24,749 nucleotides of DNA, from assembly GCA_900770405.1 (NCBI GenBank), contig CAAGKL010000210.1, forward strand, positions 1 to 24,749, in the 5' to 3' direction. The notes beneath the pieces are model-generated. The model did no database searches and was not told the DNA's origin. It saw only the letters and a list, made by a program, of their open reading frames with translations. A program made the position numbers and the translations under genes. Positions 1-8,700 of this stretch are shown here, piece by piece (within the stretch, counting starts at the first letter, position 1; each line of letters begins with the position of its first letter). The DNA comes from Clostridia bacterium. GTDB taxonomy: Bacteria > Bacillota > Clostridia > UBA1381.

Positions 1-32
1 AAGGTGACGCTCTACCACTGAGCCACTCCCGC
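1..32 (-). tRNA. tRNA, probably Gly (GCC), 5' part only
   Basis: The reverse complement starts with acceptor strand GCGGGAG, then TG, a D arm GCTC-AGTGGTA-GAGC and the 5' anticodon strand TCACC followed by TT. The window ends just before the anticodon, so the identity is inferred: this 5' half resembles bacterial tRNA-Gly(GCC), which shares the GCGGRAGTRGYTCAGTGGTAGA pattern. The 5' end of the mature tRNA is base 32. It has its own promoter at 55-83. Confidence 0.8.
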
Positions 33-54
33 ATAAATTATTTATTCTGTGGCT

Positions 55-83
55 ATGATACCACATCTTCTCCGCTTTGTCAA
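55..83 (-). promoter_or_regulatory. Promoter of the tRNA at the left edge
   Basis: On the minus strand, TTGACA (83-78) is followed after 17 bases by TATCAT (60-55), with a TG one base upstream of the -10 box (extended -10). The predicted start is near base 48, about 16 bases ahead of the mature tRNA. Confidence 0.75.
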
Positions 84-138
84 GTTTTTTTGAACAAAAA
101 AATATTTTTGTTATTTTAAAATTTGGTACTAAAAACAC

Positions 139-167
139 TTTACATATTGCCAAAAAAAAGGTACAAT
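139..167 (+). promoter_or_regulatory. Promoter of purL
   Basis: TTTACA (139-144), a 17-base spacer and TACAAT (162-167). The predicted start is near 174, giving a 5' leader of about 34 bases. That is too short for a purine or PRPP riboswitch, and I see no PurR-box-like inverted pair. Confidence 0.75.
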
Positions 168-207
168 ATATATGTAGTTTTTTACACCGACTGAAAGGAA
201 AGATGAT

Positions 208-3200
208 ATGGCAACGGTAAGAAGAATTTTTGTTGAAAAAAAGGAAGGCTTTGACGTGGAGGCACGCGCGGTGCTGGCGGATTTGCGCGAAAATCTTTCG
301 CTGGCAGCTCTTGAGCGGGTGCGGATTTTAAACCGCTACGACATTTCCGGCATCTCCGACGAGGAATACGCGCTTGCGAGAAACCTGATTTTCTCCGAGC
401 CGCCCGTCGACAACGCCTACGACGAGCAGCTGTGCACCGACGGTGCGGACGCGGTTTTCGCGGTCGAATACCTGCCCGGGCAGTTCGACCAGCGTGCGGC
501 AAGCTGCAGCGAATGTATCTCTATTCTTACCGAAAAGGAGCGCCCCGAGGTTCGCTCGGCAAAGCTTTACATACTCTCGGGCAAAATTTCGCCAGACGAG
601 CTTGCGCGCATCAAGGATTACCTGATTAACCCGGTCGAGGCGCGCGAGGCATCGCTCGAAAAGCCCGAAACTCTCGATATGAGCGCGGATATTCCCGCCG
701 ATGTTGCGACGGTCGACGGCTTTTGCGATATGTCCGCCGCCGAGAGCGAGGAATTTCTCGGAAAAATGGGCTTTGCGATGGACGCGGACGACCTCGCTTT
801 CTGCCGCGAATACTTTAAAAACACCGAAAAGCGCGACCCGACCGTGACCGAGCTTCGTATGATTGACACCTACTGGTCGGACCATTGCCGCCATACCACC
901 TTTTCCACACACATAAACAGCGTCGAAATCCCCGACGGCAAATACGCGGACGTTATCCGCGCCTCCTACGAGGAATACAAGCGCGCAAAAGCCGAACTCT
1001 ACTCCCCCGACCGCAGCGTCTGCCTGATGAATATGGCGACGATTATCGTAAAGCAGCTCAAGGCGCGCGGACTCTTAAAAGAAATCGACGAGTCGGAGGA
1101 GATAAACGCCTGCTCAATCGTCGTCCCCGTGGACATCGACGGGCGCGAGGAGCCGTGGCTGATAATGTTCAAGAACGAAACCCACAACCACCCGACCGAA
1201 ATCGAGCCCTTCGGCGGCGCGGCGACCTGTCTGGGCGGCGCAATCCGCGACCCGCTCTCGGGCAGAAGCTACGTCTACCAGGCAATGCGCGTCACCGGCA
1301 GCGGCGACCCGCGCAAAACCCTCGCCGAAACGCTCCCGGGCAAGCTTATGCAGCGCAAAATAACAAAGGGCGCGGCAAGCGGCTACTCCTCCTACGGCAA
1401 CCAGATCGGGCTTGCCACGGGGCAGGTGAGCGAAATTTACCATGAGGGCTATGTTGCAAAGAGAATGGAAATCGGCGCGGTAATCGCCGCAGCGCCCAAG
1501 GAGAACGTCGTAAGAGAAGCCCCCGAGGCTGGCGACGTGATAATCCTGCTCGGCGGCAGAACCGGCCGTGACGGCATCGGCGGTGCGACCGGCTCGTCAA
1601 AGGCGCACAACGAGCAGTCGGTTATGACCTGCGGCAGCGAGGTGCAGAAGGGTAATCCGCCCGTCGAGCGCAAAATCCAGCGCCTTATGCGAAACGGCGA
1701 TGTGACCCGCCTTATCAAGCGCTGCAACGACTTCGGCGCGGGCGGCGTGTCCGTCGCAATCGGTGAGCTCGCAGACGGGCTTGTGATTAATCTCGACAAT
1801 GTGCCGAAAAAATACGACGGTCTCGACGGCACGGAGCTCGCAATCTCCGAGTCGCAGGAGCGTATGGCGGTTTGCGTGCGCAAAAGCGATGCGGAAAAAT
1901 TCATCGAATACTCGAACAGCGAGAACCTCGAGGCGACGATCGTTGCCGAGGTTACCGACACAAACCGCCTTGTTATGACCTGGCGCGGCAAGACGATATG
2001 CGATATTTCGCGCGATTTTCTCAACACAAACGGCGCGGTGAAAAATACCGACGTCGAGGTTGTTCTGCCCGAGGGCAGCTATTTCGCGCCCGAAAAGGTC
2101 GCCGACACGCGCAAAAAGTGGCTCGACACACTCTCCTCGCTCAACGTCTGCTCGCAGAAGGGGCTTTGCGAAATGTTCGATTCCACAATCGGCTCAAACA
2201 CAGTGCTGATGCCGTTTGCGGGGCTTTATCAGCTCACGCCGTCCGACGGTATGGCGGCAAAAGTCCCGGTTCTCGGCGGCAAAACCAACACCGCGACGGT
2301 TATGACCTACGGCTATGACCCGTATCTCTCCGCGTGGAGTCCGTACCACGGCGCGGCGTACGCCGTTGTCGAGTCGGTCTCGAAGGCGGTCGCTCTCGGC
2401 GCGGATTATAAGAGGATTTACCTGACCTTCCAAGAGTATTTTGAGCGGCTTGGCAGCGACAAAAAGCGCTGGGGCAAGCCGTTTGCGGCACTCCTGGGTG
2501 CATACCGCGCGGAGCTCGCGCTCGGCATCGCAGCTATCGGCGGCAAGGACTCGATGAGCGGCAGCTTCAACGAGCTCGATGTTCCGCCGACGCTGACGTC
2601 CTTTGCGGTTGCGCCCGCAAAGGCGGACAAGATTATTTCGCAGGAATTTAAAAAGGCGGGCTCGCGTCTGGTGCTTTACGCGCTGCGCCGCGACGAAAAC
2701 GACCTGCCCGACTTCGACGCGCTCAAGGCAATGTACGACAAGGTGCACGCGCTGATCCAAAGTGGCTGTGTGCTCTCGTCGATGACGGTAAAATCGCACG
2801 GGCTTTGCGAGTGCATCGCAAAAATGGCGTTCGGAAATATGATCGGCGCGCAGCTTAACGAAAACGTGACCGACGAGCTGCTCTTTGCAGCGCCGCTCGG
2901 CTCGATTGTGCTCGAGGTGACGGACGGTGCGGACACGGCGGGCGCTTTGGATATAGGCGTAACCACCGCCGATGCGGAGCTTTGCGCGCCCGGCGTTAAG
3001 CTTTTGCTCGCGGAGGCGGCAGAGGCTTGGCAAAAGCCGCTCGAGAAGGTATTCCCGACCCGCGCCGATGCAGGGCGCGACGAGCCGGAGACCTACACCT
3101 GCACCGACCGCGCACCGGCTGTCGGCAACGAAAAATTCGCCGCACCGCGCGTATTTATACCGGCGTTCCCCGGCACGAACTGCGAATATGACTCGGCGCG

Positions 3201-3939
3201 CGCCTTTGAGGACGCGGGCGCGGTCAGCGACGTATTCGTTATGCGCAACCTCACCGCGGACGATGTTACATATTCGCTCGCCGAGATGAAAAAGCGCATC
3301 GACAACGCGCAGATTGTAATGCTGCCGGGCGGCTTTTCCGGCGGCGACGAGCCCGACGGCTCGGGCAAATTCATTGCGACCGCGCTGCGCAATCCCGACG
3401 TCGGCGACGCAGTTATGCGGCTGCTTAAATCGCGCGACGGACTGATGCTCGGCATCTGCAACGGCTTCCAGGCGCTCATCAAGCTCGGACTCGTGCCCTA
3501 CGGCGAAATCCGCGACCTCGACGCCGGCTCGCCCACGCTGACCTACAACACCATCGGCAGGCACATCTCGCGTATGGCGCTCACAAGAGTTTGCTCCACC
3601 GCATCGCCGTGGTTCGCGAATGCCGCTGCCGGTGACCTTCACTCGGTCGCACTCTCGCACGGCGAGGGGCGGTTCATCGCATCTCCCGAGCAGGTTCGTG
3701 AGCTCGCGAAGAACGGGCAGATTGCCACGCAGTACGTGAACCCCGACGGTAAGGCGACCTATGACCCCGACTGGAACCCAAACGGCTCAATCGCGGCAAT
3801 CGAGGGCATCACCAGCCCCAACGGTCGCATACTCGGCAAGATGGGTCATTCCGAGCGCATTGGCGAAAATATCAGCAAAAACGTGCCTTTTGAAAAAAAT
3901 CAGCGGCTCTTTGAGGCGGGAGTCGGGTACTTTAAATAA
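208..3939 (+). CDS. purL: Phosphoribosylformylglycinamidine (FGAM) synthase, single-chain
   Basis: This cytoplasmic enzyme catalyses step four of purine synthesis, the ATP- and glutamine-dependent conversion of FGAR to FGAM. At 1243 residues it is the long form in which the synthetase and its glutaminase are one chain, the type common in clostridia, so no separate purS or purQ is needed. Visible motifs are the AIR-synthase-like ATP site FKNETHNHPTEIEPFGGAA, the glycine-rich GGRTGRDGIGGATGSS, and a C-terminal class I glutamine amidotransferase. The latter starts near FIPAFPGTNCEYDSARAF, with nucleophile Cys1084 in GICNGFQ and a C-terminal GHSER carrying the His and Glu of the triad. The start is ATG with AAAGGAAAG at 194-202. 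No other purine gene is present, so purL looks monocistronic here, followed by a hairpin region before polC. Confidence 0.97.
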   Translation: MATVRRIFVEKKEGFDVEARAVLADLRENLSLAALERVRILNRYDISGISDEEYALARNLIFSEPPVDNAYDEQLCTDGADAVFAVEYLPGQFDQRAASCSECISILTEKERPEVRSAKLYILSGKISPDELARIKDYLINPVEAREASLEKPETLDMSADIPADVATVDGFCDMSAAESEEFLGKMGFAMDADDLAFCREYFKNTEKRDPTVTELRMIDTYWSDHCRHTTFSTHINSVEIPDGKYADVIRASYEEYKRAKAELYSPDRSVCLMNMATIIVKQLKARGLLKEIDESEEINACSIVVPVDIDGREEPWLIMFKNETHNHPTEIEPFGGAATCLGGAIRDPLSGRSYVYQAMRVTGSGDPRKTLAETLPGKLMQRKITKGAASGYSSYGNQIGLATGQVSEIYHEGYVAKRMEIGAVIAAAPKENVVREAPEAGDVIILLGGRTGRDGIGGATGSSKAHNEQSVMTCGSEVQKGNPPVERKIQRLMRNGDVTRLIKRCNDFGAGGVSVAIGELADGLVINLDNVPKKYDGLDGTELAISESQERMAVCVRKSDAEKFIEYSNSENLEATIVAEVTDTNRLVMTWRGKTICDISRDFLNTNGAVKNTDVEVVLPEGSYFAPEKVADTRKKWLDTLSSLNVCSQKGLCEMFDSTIGSNTVLMPFAGLYQLTPSDGMAAKVPVLGGKTNTATVMTYGYDPYLSAWSPYHGAAYAVVESVSKAVALGADYKRIYLTFQEYFERLGSDKKRWGKPFAALLGAYRAELALGIAAIGGKDSMSGSFNELDVPPTLTSFAVAPAKADKIISQEFKKAGSRLVLYALRRDENDLPDFDALKAMYDKVHALIQSGCVLSSMTVKSHGLCECIAKMAFGNMIGAQLNENVTDELLFAAPLGSIVLEVTDGADTAGALDIGVTTADAELCAPGVKLLLAEAAEAWQKPLEKVFPTRADAGRDEPETYTCTDRAPAVGNEKFAAPRVFIPAFPGTNCEYDSARAFEDAGAVSDVFVMRNLTADDVTYSLAEMKKRIDNAQIVMLPGGFSGGDEPDGSGKFIATALRNPDVGDAVMRLLKSRDGLMLGICNGFQALIKLGLVPYGEIRDLDAGSPTLTYNTIGRHISRMALTRVCSTASPWFANAAAGDLHSVALSHGEGRFIASPEQVRELAKNGQIATQYVNPDGKATYDPDWNPNGSIAAIEGITSPNGRILGKMGHSERIGENISKNVPFEKNQRLFEAGVGYFK

Positions 3940-3946
3940 AATTCAG

Positions 3947-4034
3947 CCGGGCGCAGACAAAGGGATATTAACCCTCGGAGGGCGTTAAAAAGTCAATTGC
4001 CTTTTTAACAGCCGCCGCTGCGCCCGGACTTTTT
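3947..4034 (+). terminator. Nested hairpin and terminator between purL and polC
   Basis: An outer stem CCGGGCGCAG (3947-3956) pairs exactly with CTGCGCCCGG (4018-4027) and is followed by ACTTTTT. Inside it are a small stem AGGG/CCCT (3961-3974) and a second stem GTTAAAAAG (3984-3992) with CTTTTTAAC (4001-4009). The inner stem belongs to a hairpin type that recurs at 8703-8743 and 20808-20845. The final T run ends one base before the polC ribosome binding site, so this is either the purL terminator or a leaky element that tunes readthrough into polC, for which I see no separate promoter. Confidence 0.7.
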
Positions 4035-4045
4035 CAGGAGTTAAA

Positions 4046-7000
4046 ATGAAACCGAATATTGATGTTGTTTTCCCTGACATAAAAACCGCAAAGGAAATTT
4101 CCGGCGCGGTTGAAAAAATAAAAATTTCGCTCAGACGGCGGCGAATGGAGCTGATCCTGAGCGCCGACGCACAGGACGATACAATCGAAAAGTTCGAGGA
4201 CGAGCTTCGCCGCGCTTTCCGCTTAAATGGCATCAACGTGCGCGCTGTCGCGCCCGACACCAATGCTTTCCCTGAAAAGCAGGTTATGTATATAGACCGC
4301 CGCATCGCCGCGCCCGACAGAGCGCAGGCGCTCGCCGGCGAGCGCGCAAAGGTGACCGACGTAATTTACGGCTCGGCAATCCGTTCCGAGCTTACGCCGA
4401 TAAGCCAAATCAATGATGACAGCGGCAGAGTTGCCTTCCGCGGCGTTGTCTGCGCGGCGGAAATCCGCGATATAAAGAGTAAAAAAACCGGCAAAACCTA
4501 CCACCTCGTGACCTTTGACGTGACGGATTTGTCCGACTCAATCTCGTGTCAGATGTTCCTCAATACCGACGATGACGGCAACGCCGCCTGCGATGAGGTG
4601 AAAAGCCGGCTTGTGCCCGGGACGAATATCGTCATTCGCGGCAAGGCGCAGTACAACGACTACGCGAAAGAGACCGTCGTTATGGCGAACGCCATCTGCG
4701 AGACCGAGCCGCCCCCCGCACGCGTCGACAACGCGCCAGAAAAGCGGGTCGAGCTGCATATGCACACGCAGATGTCGGCTATGGACGCGGTGACCTCGGC
4801 AAAGGAGCTTATTTCGCGTGCGCAAAGCTGGGGGCACAAGGCGGTCGCAATCACCGACCACGGCGTTGTGCAGAGCTTTCCCGATGCACTCAAGGCATCG
4901 AAAAACAACGAGCTTATAAAAATCCTCTACGGTATGGAGGGGTATCTGGTCGATGATGACAAGTCGATTTGCGAAAATCCCGGTGACGCGACGGTGGACA
5001 GCGATTTCGTCGTTTTCGACCTGGAGACAACCGGCACGGCAATCGGCATCGACAAAATTACCGAAATCGGCGCGGTGAAAATCTCCGCCGGCAAGGAGGT
5101 CGCGCGCTTTTCCTCCTTCGTAAATCCCGAGCGGCCTATCCCCGAGGTGGTCGTGAAGCTCACCGGCATAACCGACGAAATGGTCGCCGACGCGCCGAAA
5201 ATCGAAAATATTCTCGGCGATTTCCTCAAATTCTGCGAGGGCTCAGTGCTCGTCGCGCACAACGCCGCGTTCGACACGGGCTTTATCCGTGCGGAGTGCA
5301 AAAATCTCGGGGTCGAATACAATTTCTCCTCGCTCGACACGATGTGGCTCGCGCGCGGACTTTTTCCTGAGCTCAAAAACCACCGTCTTGACACGCTGAC
5401 AAAGCATCTGAAGGTGATTTTGGAGAACCACCACCGCGCCGTGAACGACGCAAAGGCGACGGCGGATATGTTCCTGAAAATGTGCGATATTCTGCGCGAG
5501 CGCAGACTCGGCGAGCTCAAATCGCTCGACGGCGCATTCGACAAGCGTATGCTCGCAAAAAACACGCACGCCTACCACATAATCCTGCTTGCGAAAAACC
5601 TCGTCGGCATACGCCACCTCTACGAGCTCGTGACCGACTCGCAACTCAAGTATATGTACCGCGGCACGCCGCGTATCCCGCGCAGTCTGCTGCGCAAAAA
5701 ACGCGAGGGGCTGATTATCGGCTCGGCGTGCGAGGCGGGCGAGCTATTCTCGGCGATAGTCGAGGGCGCAAGCATCGAAAAGCAGGAGAAAATCGCCGAA
5801 TTTTACGATTATCTCGAAATTCAGCCGGTCGGCAACAACGAATATATGATCCGCTCCGACCGCCACCCGCACATAAATGACTACGACGATCTGCGCGACC
5901 TAAACCGCCGCGTCATCGAGCTCGGCGAGCGCATAAACAAGCCCGTCTGCGCCACCTGTGACGTGCATTTCATCGACCCGGAGGGCGCGCAGTTCCGCAA
6001 AATCCTGCTGCATTACAAGGGCTTTGCCGACGCGGACCACCAGCCGCCGCTGTTTTTCCGCACGACCGAGGAGATGCTTGAGGAATTTTCCTACCTCGGC
6101 GAGGAAAAGGCGTACGAGGTAGTCGTGAAAAACACCAACCTCATCGCTGATATGATCGAGCCGGTGCGCCCGATTCCGACGAAAAAATGCCCGCCGGAAA
6201 TCGACGGCGCGGAGGAGGATATACGCAACAAATCCTACGCGAAGGCAATCGCAATCTACGGCGACCCGCTGCCGGAAATCGTGAGCGAGCGGCTCGAGAA
6301 GGAGCTGCACTCGATTATCACCAACGGATTTTCGGTTATGTACAAAATCGCGGAGGTTTTGGTAAAAAAATCGCTCGAGGACGGCTATCTGGTCGGCTCG
6401 CGAGGGTCGGTCGGCTCGTCCTTCGTGGCGTATCTGTCCGACATCACCGAGGTAAATTCGCTGCCGCCGCACTATGTCTGCCCCGAGTGCAAATACTCGG
6501 AATTTATGGAGGTGGGCACGGGTCTGCACGGCTGCGACCTTCCAGACAAGGTCTGCCCCAAATGCGGCGCGCCGCTCAAAAAGGACGGTCACGACATTCC
6601 GTTTGAGACCTTCCTCGGCTTCAACGGCGACAAGGAGCCGGATATCGACCTGAATTTCTCCGGCGATTACCAGCCGGTCATACACAAATACACCGAAACC
6701 TGCTTCGGCGAGGGGTTTGTTTTTCGCGCCGGGACAATCGGCACGGTCGCGGAAAAGACCGCCTACGGCTATGTCAAGCGCTACGCCGAGGACCACGGCA
6801 TACAAATCCGCGAGGCGGAGAAAAACCGCCTTGCCGCCGGCTGCGTCGGCGTAAAGCGCACCACCGGTCAGCACCCGGGCGGCATCATCGTCGTACCGCG
6901 AAAGAACAATATCCACGAGTTCTGCCCCGTGCAGCACCCCGCCGATGACCCCGACTCCGACATCATCACCACGCATTTTGACTACCACTCCATCGACCAG

Positions 7001-8062
7001 AACCTTTTGAAGCTCGACGAGCTCGGGCACGACGATCCGACTGTAATCAGAATGTTACAAGATTTAACCGGGCTCGACCCGCAGACAATCCCGCTGGGTG
7101 ATCCGGAGACGATGAGCCTTTTCACCTCCTGCGACGCGCTGCACCTCACCGAGGACATCGGCAGCTCGGTCGGCACCTACGGCATACCCGAGTTCGGCAC
7201 GAAGTTCGTGCGGCAGATGCTACTCGACACGCGCCCGACCACCTTTGCCGAGCTGGTGCGCATATCCGGTCTGTCGCACGGCACCGACGTGTGGCTCGGT
7301 AACGCGCAGTACTACATAAAAGAAGGCTACACCACGCTGCGCGAGGCAATCTGCACGCGTGACGATATTATGCTCTACCTCATCGCAAAGGGTGTCGAGG
7401 CGGGGCACGCGTTCAAGATAATGGAGGCGGTGCGAAAGGGCAAGGGCTTAAAGCCCGACGACGAGGCGGCAATGCGCGCGGCAAATGTCGAGGACTGGTA
7501 CATTGAGTCCTGTAAAAAAATCAAGTATATGTTCCCGAAGGCGCACGCCGTGGCGTATGTGACGATGGCGTTCCGCATCGCGTACTGCAAAGTGCACTAC
7601 CCGATCGCCTTCTACATCGCGTATTTCTCCGTGCGTGCCGACGATTTCGACGCGTCGATTATGACGAAGGGCTCAAAGGTCGCGCGCGAGGCGATGGCGG
7701 ATATTTACGAGCGCAAAAAGAACGGCACGATGCTCCCCAAGGAGGAAAAGCTCATTCCGATTCTTGAAATCTGCATCGAGATGTATGCGCGCGGGATAAA
7801 TTTCGTCCCGATTGACATATATAAGTCGGACGCGGTGAATTTTCTCGAGACGCCCGAGGGCATAAGACCGCCGCTTTCCGCGCTGCCGGATATGGCGGAA
7901 AATGCCGCAAAGAGCATCACCGATGCCCGCGCGAACGGCGAGTTCCGCACGCTCGAGGATTTGCGCCAGCGCACCGGCATCACGAAAACCACGCTCGATA
8001 TGCTGGTGTCGGAGGGCTATGTCGATTTGCCCGAAAGCGACCAGATTTCACTCTTTGACTAA
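4046..8062 (+). CDS. polC: DNA polymerase III alpha subunit, PolC type
   Basis: This is the replicative polymerase of low-GC Firmicutes, with 3'-5' proofreading in the same chain. Domains in order are a short N-terminal region, an OB fold (about 110-210, RVAFRGVV to FLNTDDDG), the first half of the PHP domain (VELHMH at 235-240), an inserted DEDDh exonuclease (Asp325 and Glu327 in FDLETTG, HNAAFD, HRAVNDAKATAD), the rest of PHP, and the polymerase. The polymerase has GSRGSVGSS, a zinc knuckle CPEC (812-815) with CPKC (837-840), and catalytic Asp866 and Asp868 in PDIDLNFSG. At 1338 residues it is about 100 shorter than Bacillus PolC (about 1440), and the missing part lies ahead of the OB fold. 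The start ATG has AGGAG at 4036-4040, five bases upstream. A strong terminator follows the stop codon. Confidence 0.97.
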   Translation: MKPNIDVVFPDIKTAKEISGAVEKIKISLRRRRMELILSADAQDDTIEKFEDELRRAFRLNGINVRAVAPDTNAFPEKQVMYIDRRIAAPDRAQALAGERAKVTDVIYGSAIRSELTPISQINDDSGRVAFRGVVCAAEIRDIKSKKTGKTYHLVTFDVTDLSDSISCQMFLNTDDDGNAACDEVKSRLVPGTNIVIRGKAQYNDYAKETVVMANAICETEPPPARVDNAPEKRVELHMHTQMSAMDAVTSAKELISRAQSWGHKAVAITDHGVVQSFPDALKASKNNELIKILYGMEGYLVDDDKSICENPGDATVDSDFVVFDLETTGTAIGIDKITEIGAVKISAGKEVARFSSFVNPERPIPEVVVKLTGITDEMVADAPKIENILGDFLKFCEGSVLVAHNAAFDTGFIRAECKNLGVEYNFSSLDTMWLARGLFPELKNHRLDTLTKHLKVILENHHRAVNDAKATADMFLKMCDILRERRLGELKSLDGAFDKRMLAKNTHAYHIILLAKNLVGIRHLYELVTDSQLKYMYRGTPRIPRSLLRKKREGLIIGSACEAGELFSAIVEGASIEKQEKIAEFYDYLEIQPVGNNEYMIRSDRHPHINDYDDLRDLNRRVIELGERINKPVCATCDVHFIDPEGAQFRKILLHYKGFADADHQPPLFFRTTEEMLEEFSYLGEEKAYEVVVKNTNLIADMIEPVRPIPTKKCPPEIDGAEEDIRNKSYAKAIAIYGDPLPEIVSERLEKELHSIITNGFSVMYKIAEVLVKKSLEDGYLVGSRGSVGSSFVAYLSDITEVNSLPPHYVCPECKYSEFMEVGTGLHGCDLPDKVCPKCGAPLKKDGHDIPFETFLGFNGDKEPDIDLNFSGDYQPVIHKYTETCFGEGFVFRAGTIGTVAEKTAYGYVKRYAEDHGIQIREAEKNRLAAGCVGVKRTTGQHPGGIIVVPRKNNIHEFCPVQHPADDPDSDIITTHFDYHSIDQNLLKLDELGHDDPTVIRMLQDLTGLDPQTIPLGDPETMSLFTSCDALHLTEDIGSSVGTYGIPEFGTKFVRQMLLDTRPTTFAELVRISGLSHGTDVWLGNAQYYIKEGYTTLREAICTRDDIMLYLIAKGVEAGHAFKIMEAVRKGKGLKPDDEAAMRAANVEDWYIESCKKIKYMFPKAHAVAYVTMAFRIAYCKVHYPIAFYIAYFSVRADDFDASIMTKGSKVAREAMADIYERKKNGTMLPKEEKLIPILEICIEMYARGINFVPIDIYKSDAVNFLETPEGIRPPLSALPDMAENAAKSITDARANGEFRTLEDLRQRTGITKTTLDMLVSEGYVDLPESDQISLFD

Positions 8063-8065
8063 AAG

Positions 8066-8093
8066 GAGCTGCCCGCGCGGCAGTTCTTTTTTT
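8066..8093 (+). terminator. polC terminator
   Basis: GAGCTGCC (8066-8073) pairs with GGCAGTTC (8079-8086), with one G-U pair and a five-base loop, and seven T follow directly. It begins four bases after the stop codon. Confidence 0.9.
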
Positions 8094-8103
8094 GAAAAAA
8101 ATA

Positions 8104-8132
8104 TTACGCCCGCCCGGTTTTAATGCTACAAT
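8104..8132 (+). promoter_or_regulatory. Possible extended -10 promoter ahead of the 8140 element
   Basis: TACAAT (8127-8132) preceded by TGC forms an extended -10 box. The -35 position 17 bases upstream reads TTACGC, a weak match. The predicted start (about 8139) falls at the first base of the inverted repeat 8140-8255, so that repeat would form the 5' end of the transcript. Confidence 0.45.
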
Positions 8133-8139
8133 AATGTCA

Positions 8140-8255
8140 TACCACACAAAGTTTAATACAGGCAATTTATTTGGAGATGTGTTTTTATCCTCAGTAAAAA
8201 TGCATACTCTTTGTTTTCGCATTTCCAAATTAATTGCAGAAAACTTTGTGTGGTA
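8140..8255. repeat. 116-base inverted-repeat element (MITE-like or structured leader)
   Basis: The ends TACCACACAAAGTTT (8140-8154) and AAACTTTGTGTGGTA (8241-8255) are perfect 15-base inverted repeats. A second pair of 17-base arms lies inside (8163-8179 with 8220-8236, one mismatch and one G-U pair), and the apical part holds TTTTTA/TAAAAA (8182-8187 and 8195-8200). The whole can fold into one long hairpin. Both ends are TA, as expected of a miniature element of the IS630/mariner type inserted at a TA target. If transcribed from the promoter just upstream it would be a stable 5' leader. There is no coding capacity. Confidence 0.65.
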
Positions 8256-8279
8256 GCAAATCGGAGCTATGCGTTTTCA

Positions 8280-8308
8280 ATGTGTAGCTTTGACTACATA
8301 TTTTTTTA
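8280..8308 (+). terminator. Weak terminator-like hairpin in the leader of the 8324 gene
   Basis: ATGTGTAG (8280-8287) and CTACATAT (8294-8301) form an AT-rich stem with a six-base loop, followed by a run of T. It lies just before the ribosome binding site GGAGG (8312-8316), a position suited to attenuation. The stem is weak, so activity is uncertain. Confidence 0.4.
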
Positions 8309-8323
8309 TTTGGAGGTGTTTTA

Positions 8324-8643
8324 ATGCTGATTTTGTCAATGATTATTCTAATCTATGTATTTGCCGAAAAAATCATATCAGTCAGGGCGGCGAAAAAAAG
8401 CTGCGGACATTAAATCTTATCGGCGCGGTGCTTCCGCTGTTTAATATCGCTCTTTTCGCGCTTTCGCGCGGAGATGCCGCAAGCCTTATTATTTCCGGCG
8501 CATCGGTGCCTATCCTCATTCTCGCCGCGGCGCTGAGCCTTTTGCATATCTTCCTCCGGCGCAAAATATCCGCCCCGCCCGAAATCCGCGTTGAGGCTGA
8601 GCCCGCACCGGCAAAGCCACTATGGTCAGGATTATTTATGTAA
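8324..8643 (+). pseudogene. Small membrane protein, frameshifted at an A7 run
   Basis: ATG at 8324 has an ideal GGAGG at 8312-8316. The frame reads MLILSMIILIYVFAEKII and stops after 29 residues at 8411. The run of seven A at 8393-8399 is the likely break: one extra A joins it to the frame that continues to 8643 and adds two more hydrophobic segments (LNLIGAVLPLFNIALFAL, then SLIISGASVPILILAAAL) and a charged tail. The joined product would be 106 residues with three membrane spans. A third overlapping frame from ATG 8622 to 8681 encodes another hydrophobic stretch (RIIYVINLIGGIILLSL), possibly a fourth span lost to a second shift or a coupled tiny protein. I do not recognise the family. Alternatives are a sequencing indel or programmed slippage on the A run. 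The in-frame codons are AAA AAA AGC, so it is not the classical A AAA AAG site in the required phase. Confidence 0.5.
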
Positions 8644-8700
8644 TCAATCTGATCGGCGGCATAATTCTCCTGTCGCTGTAGCCTTTCCCAAGAGTATGCA

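Noticed and set aside
168..207. Purine or PRPP riboswitch ahead of purL
   Set aside because: The leader is only about 34 bases and has no conserved aptamer.
8269..8323. Start at 8269 for the small membrane protein
   Set aside because: The ATG lacks a ribosome binding site and its first 40 residues look non-coding; the strong site points to 8324 in another frame.
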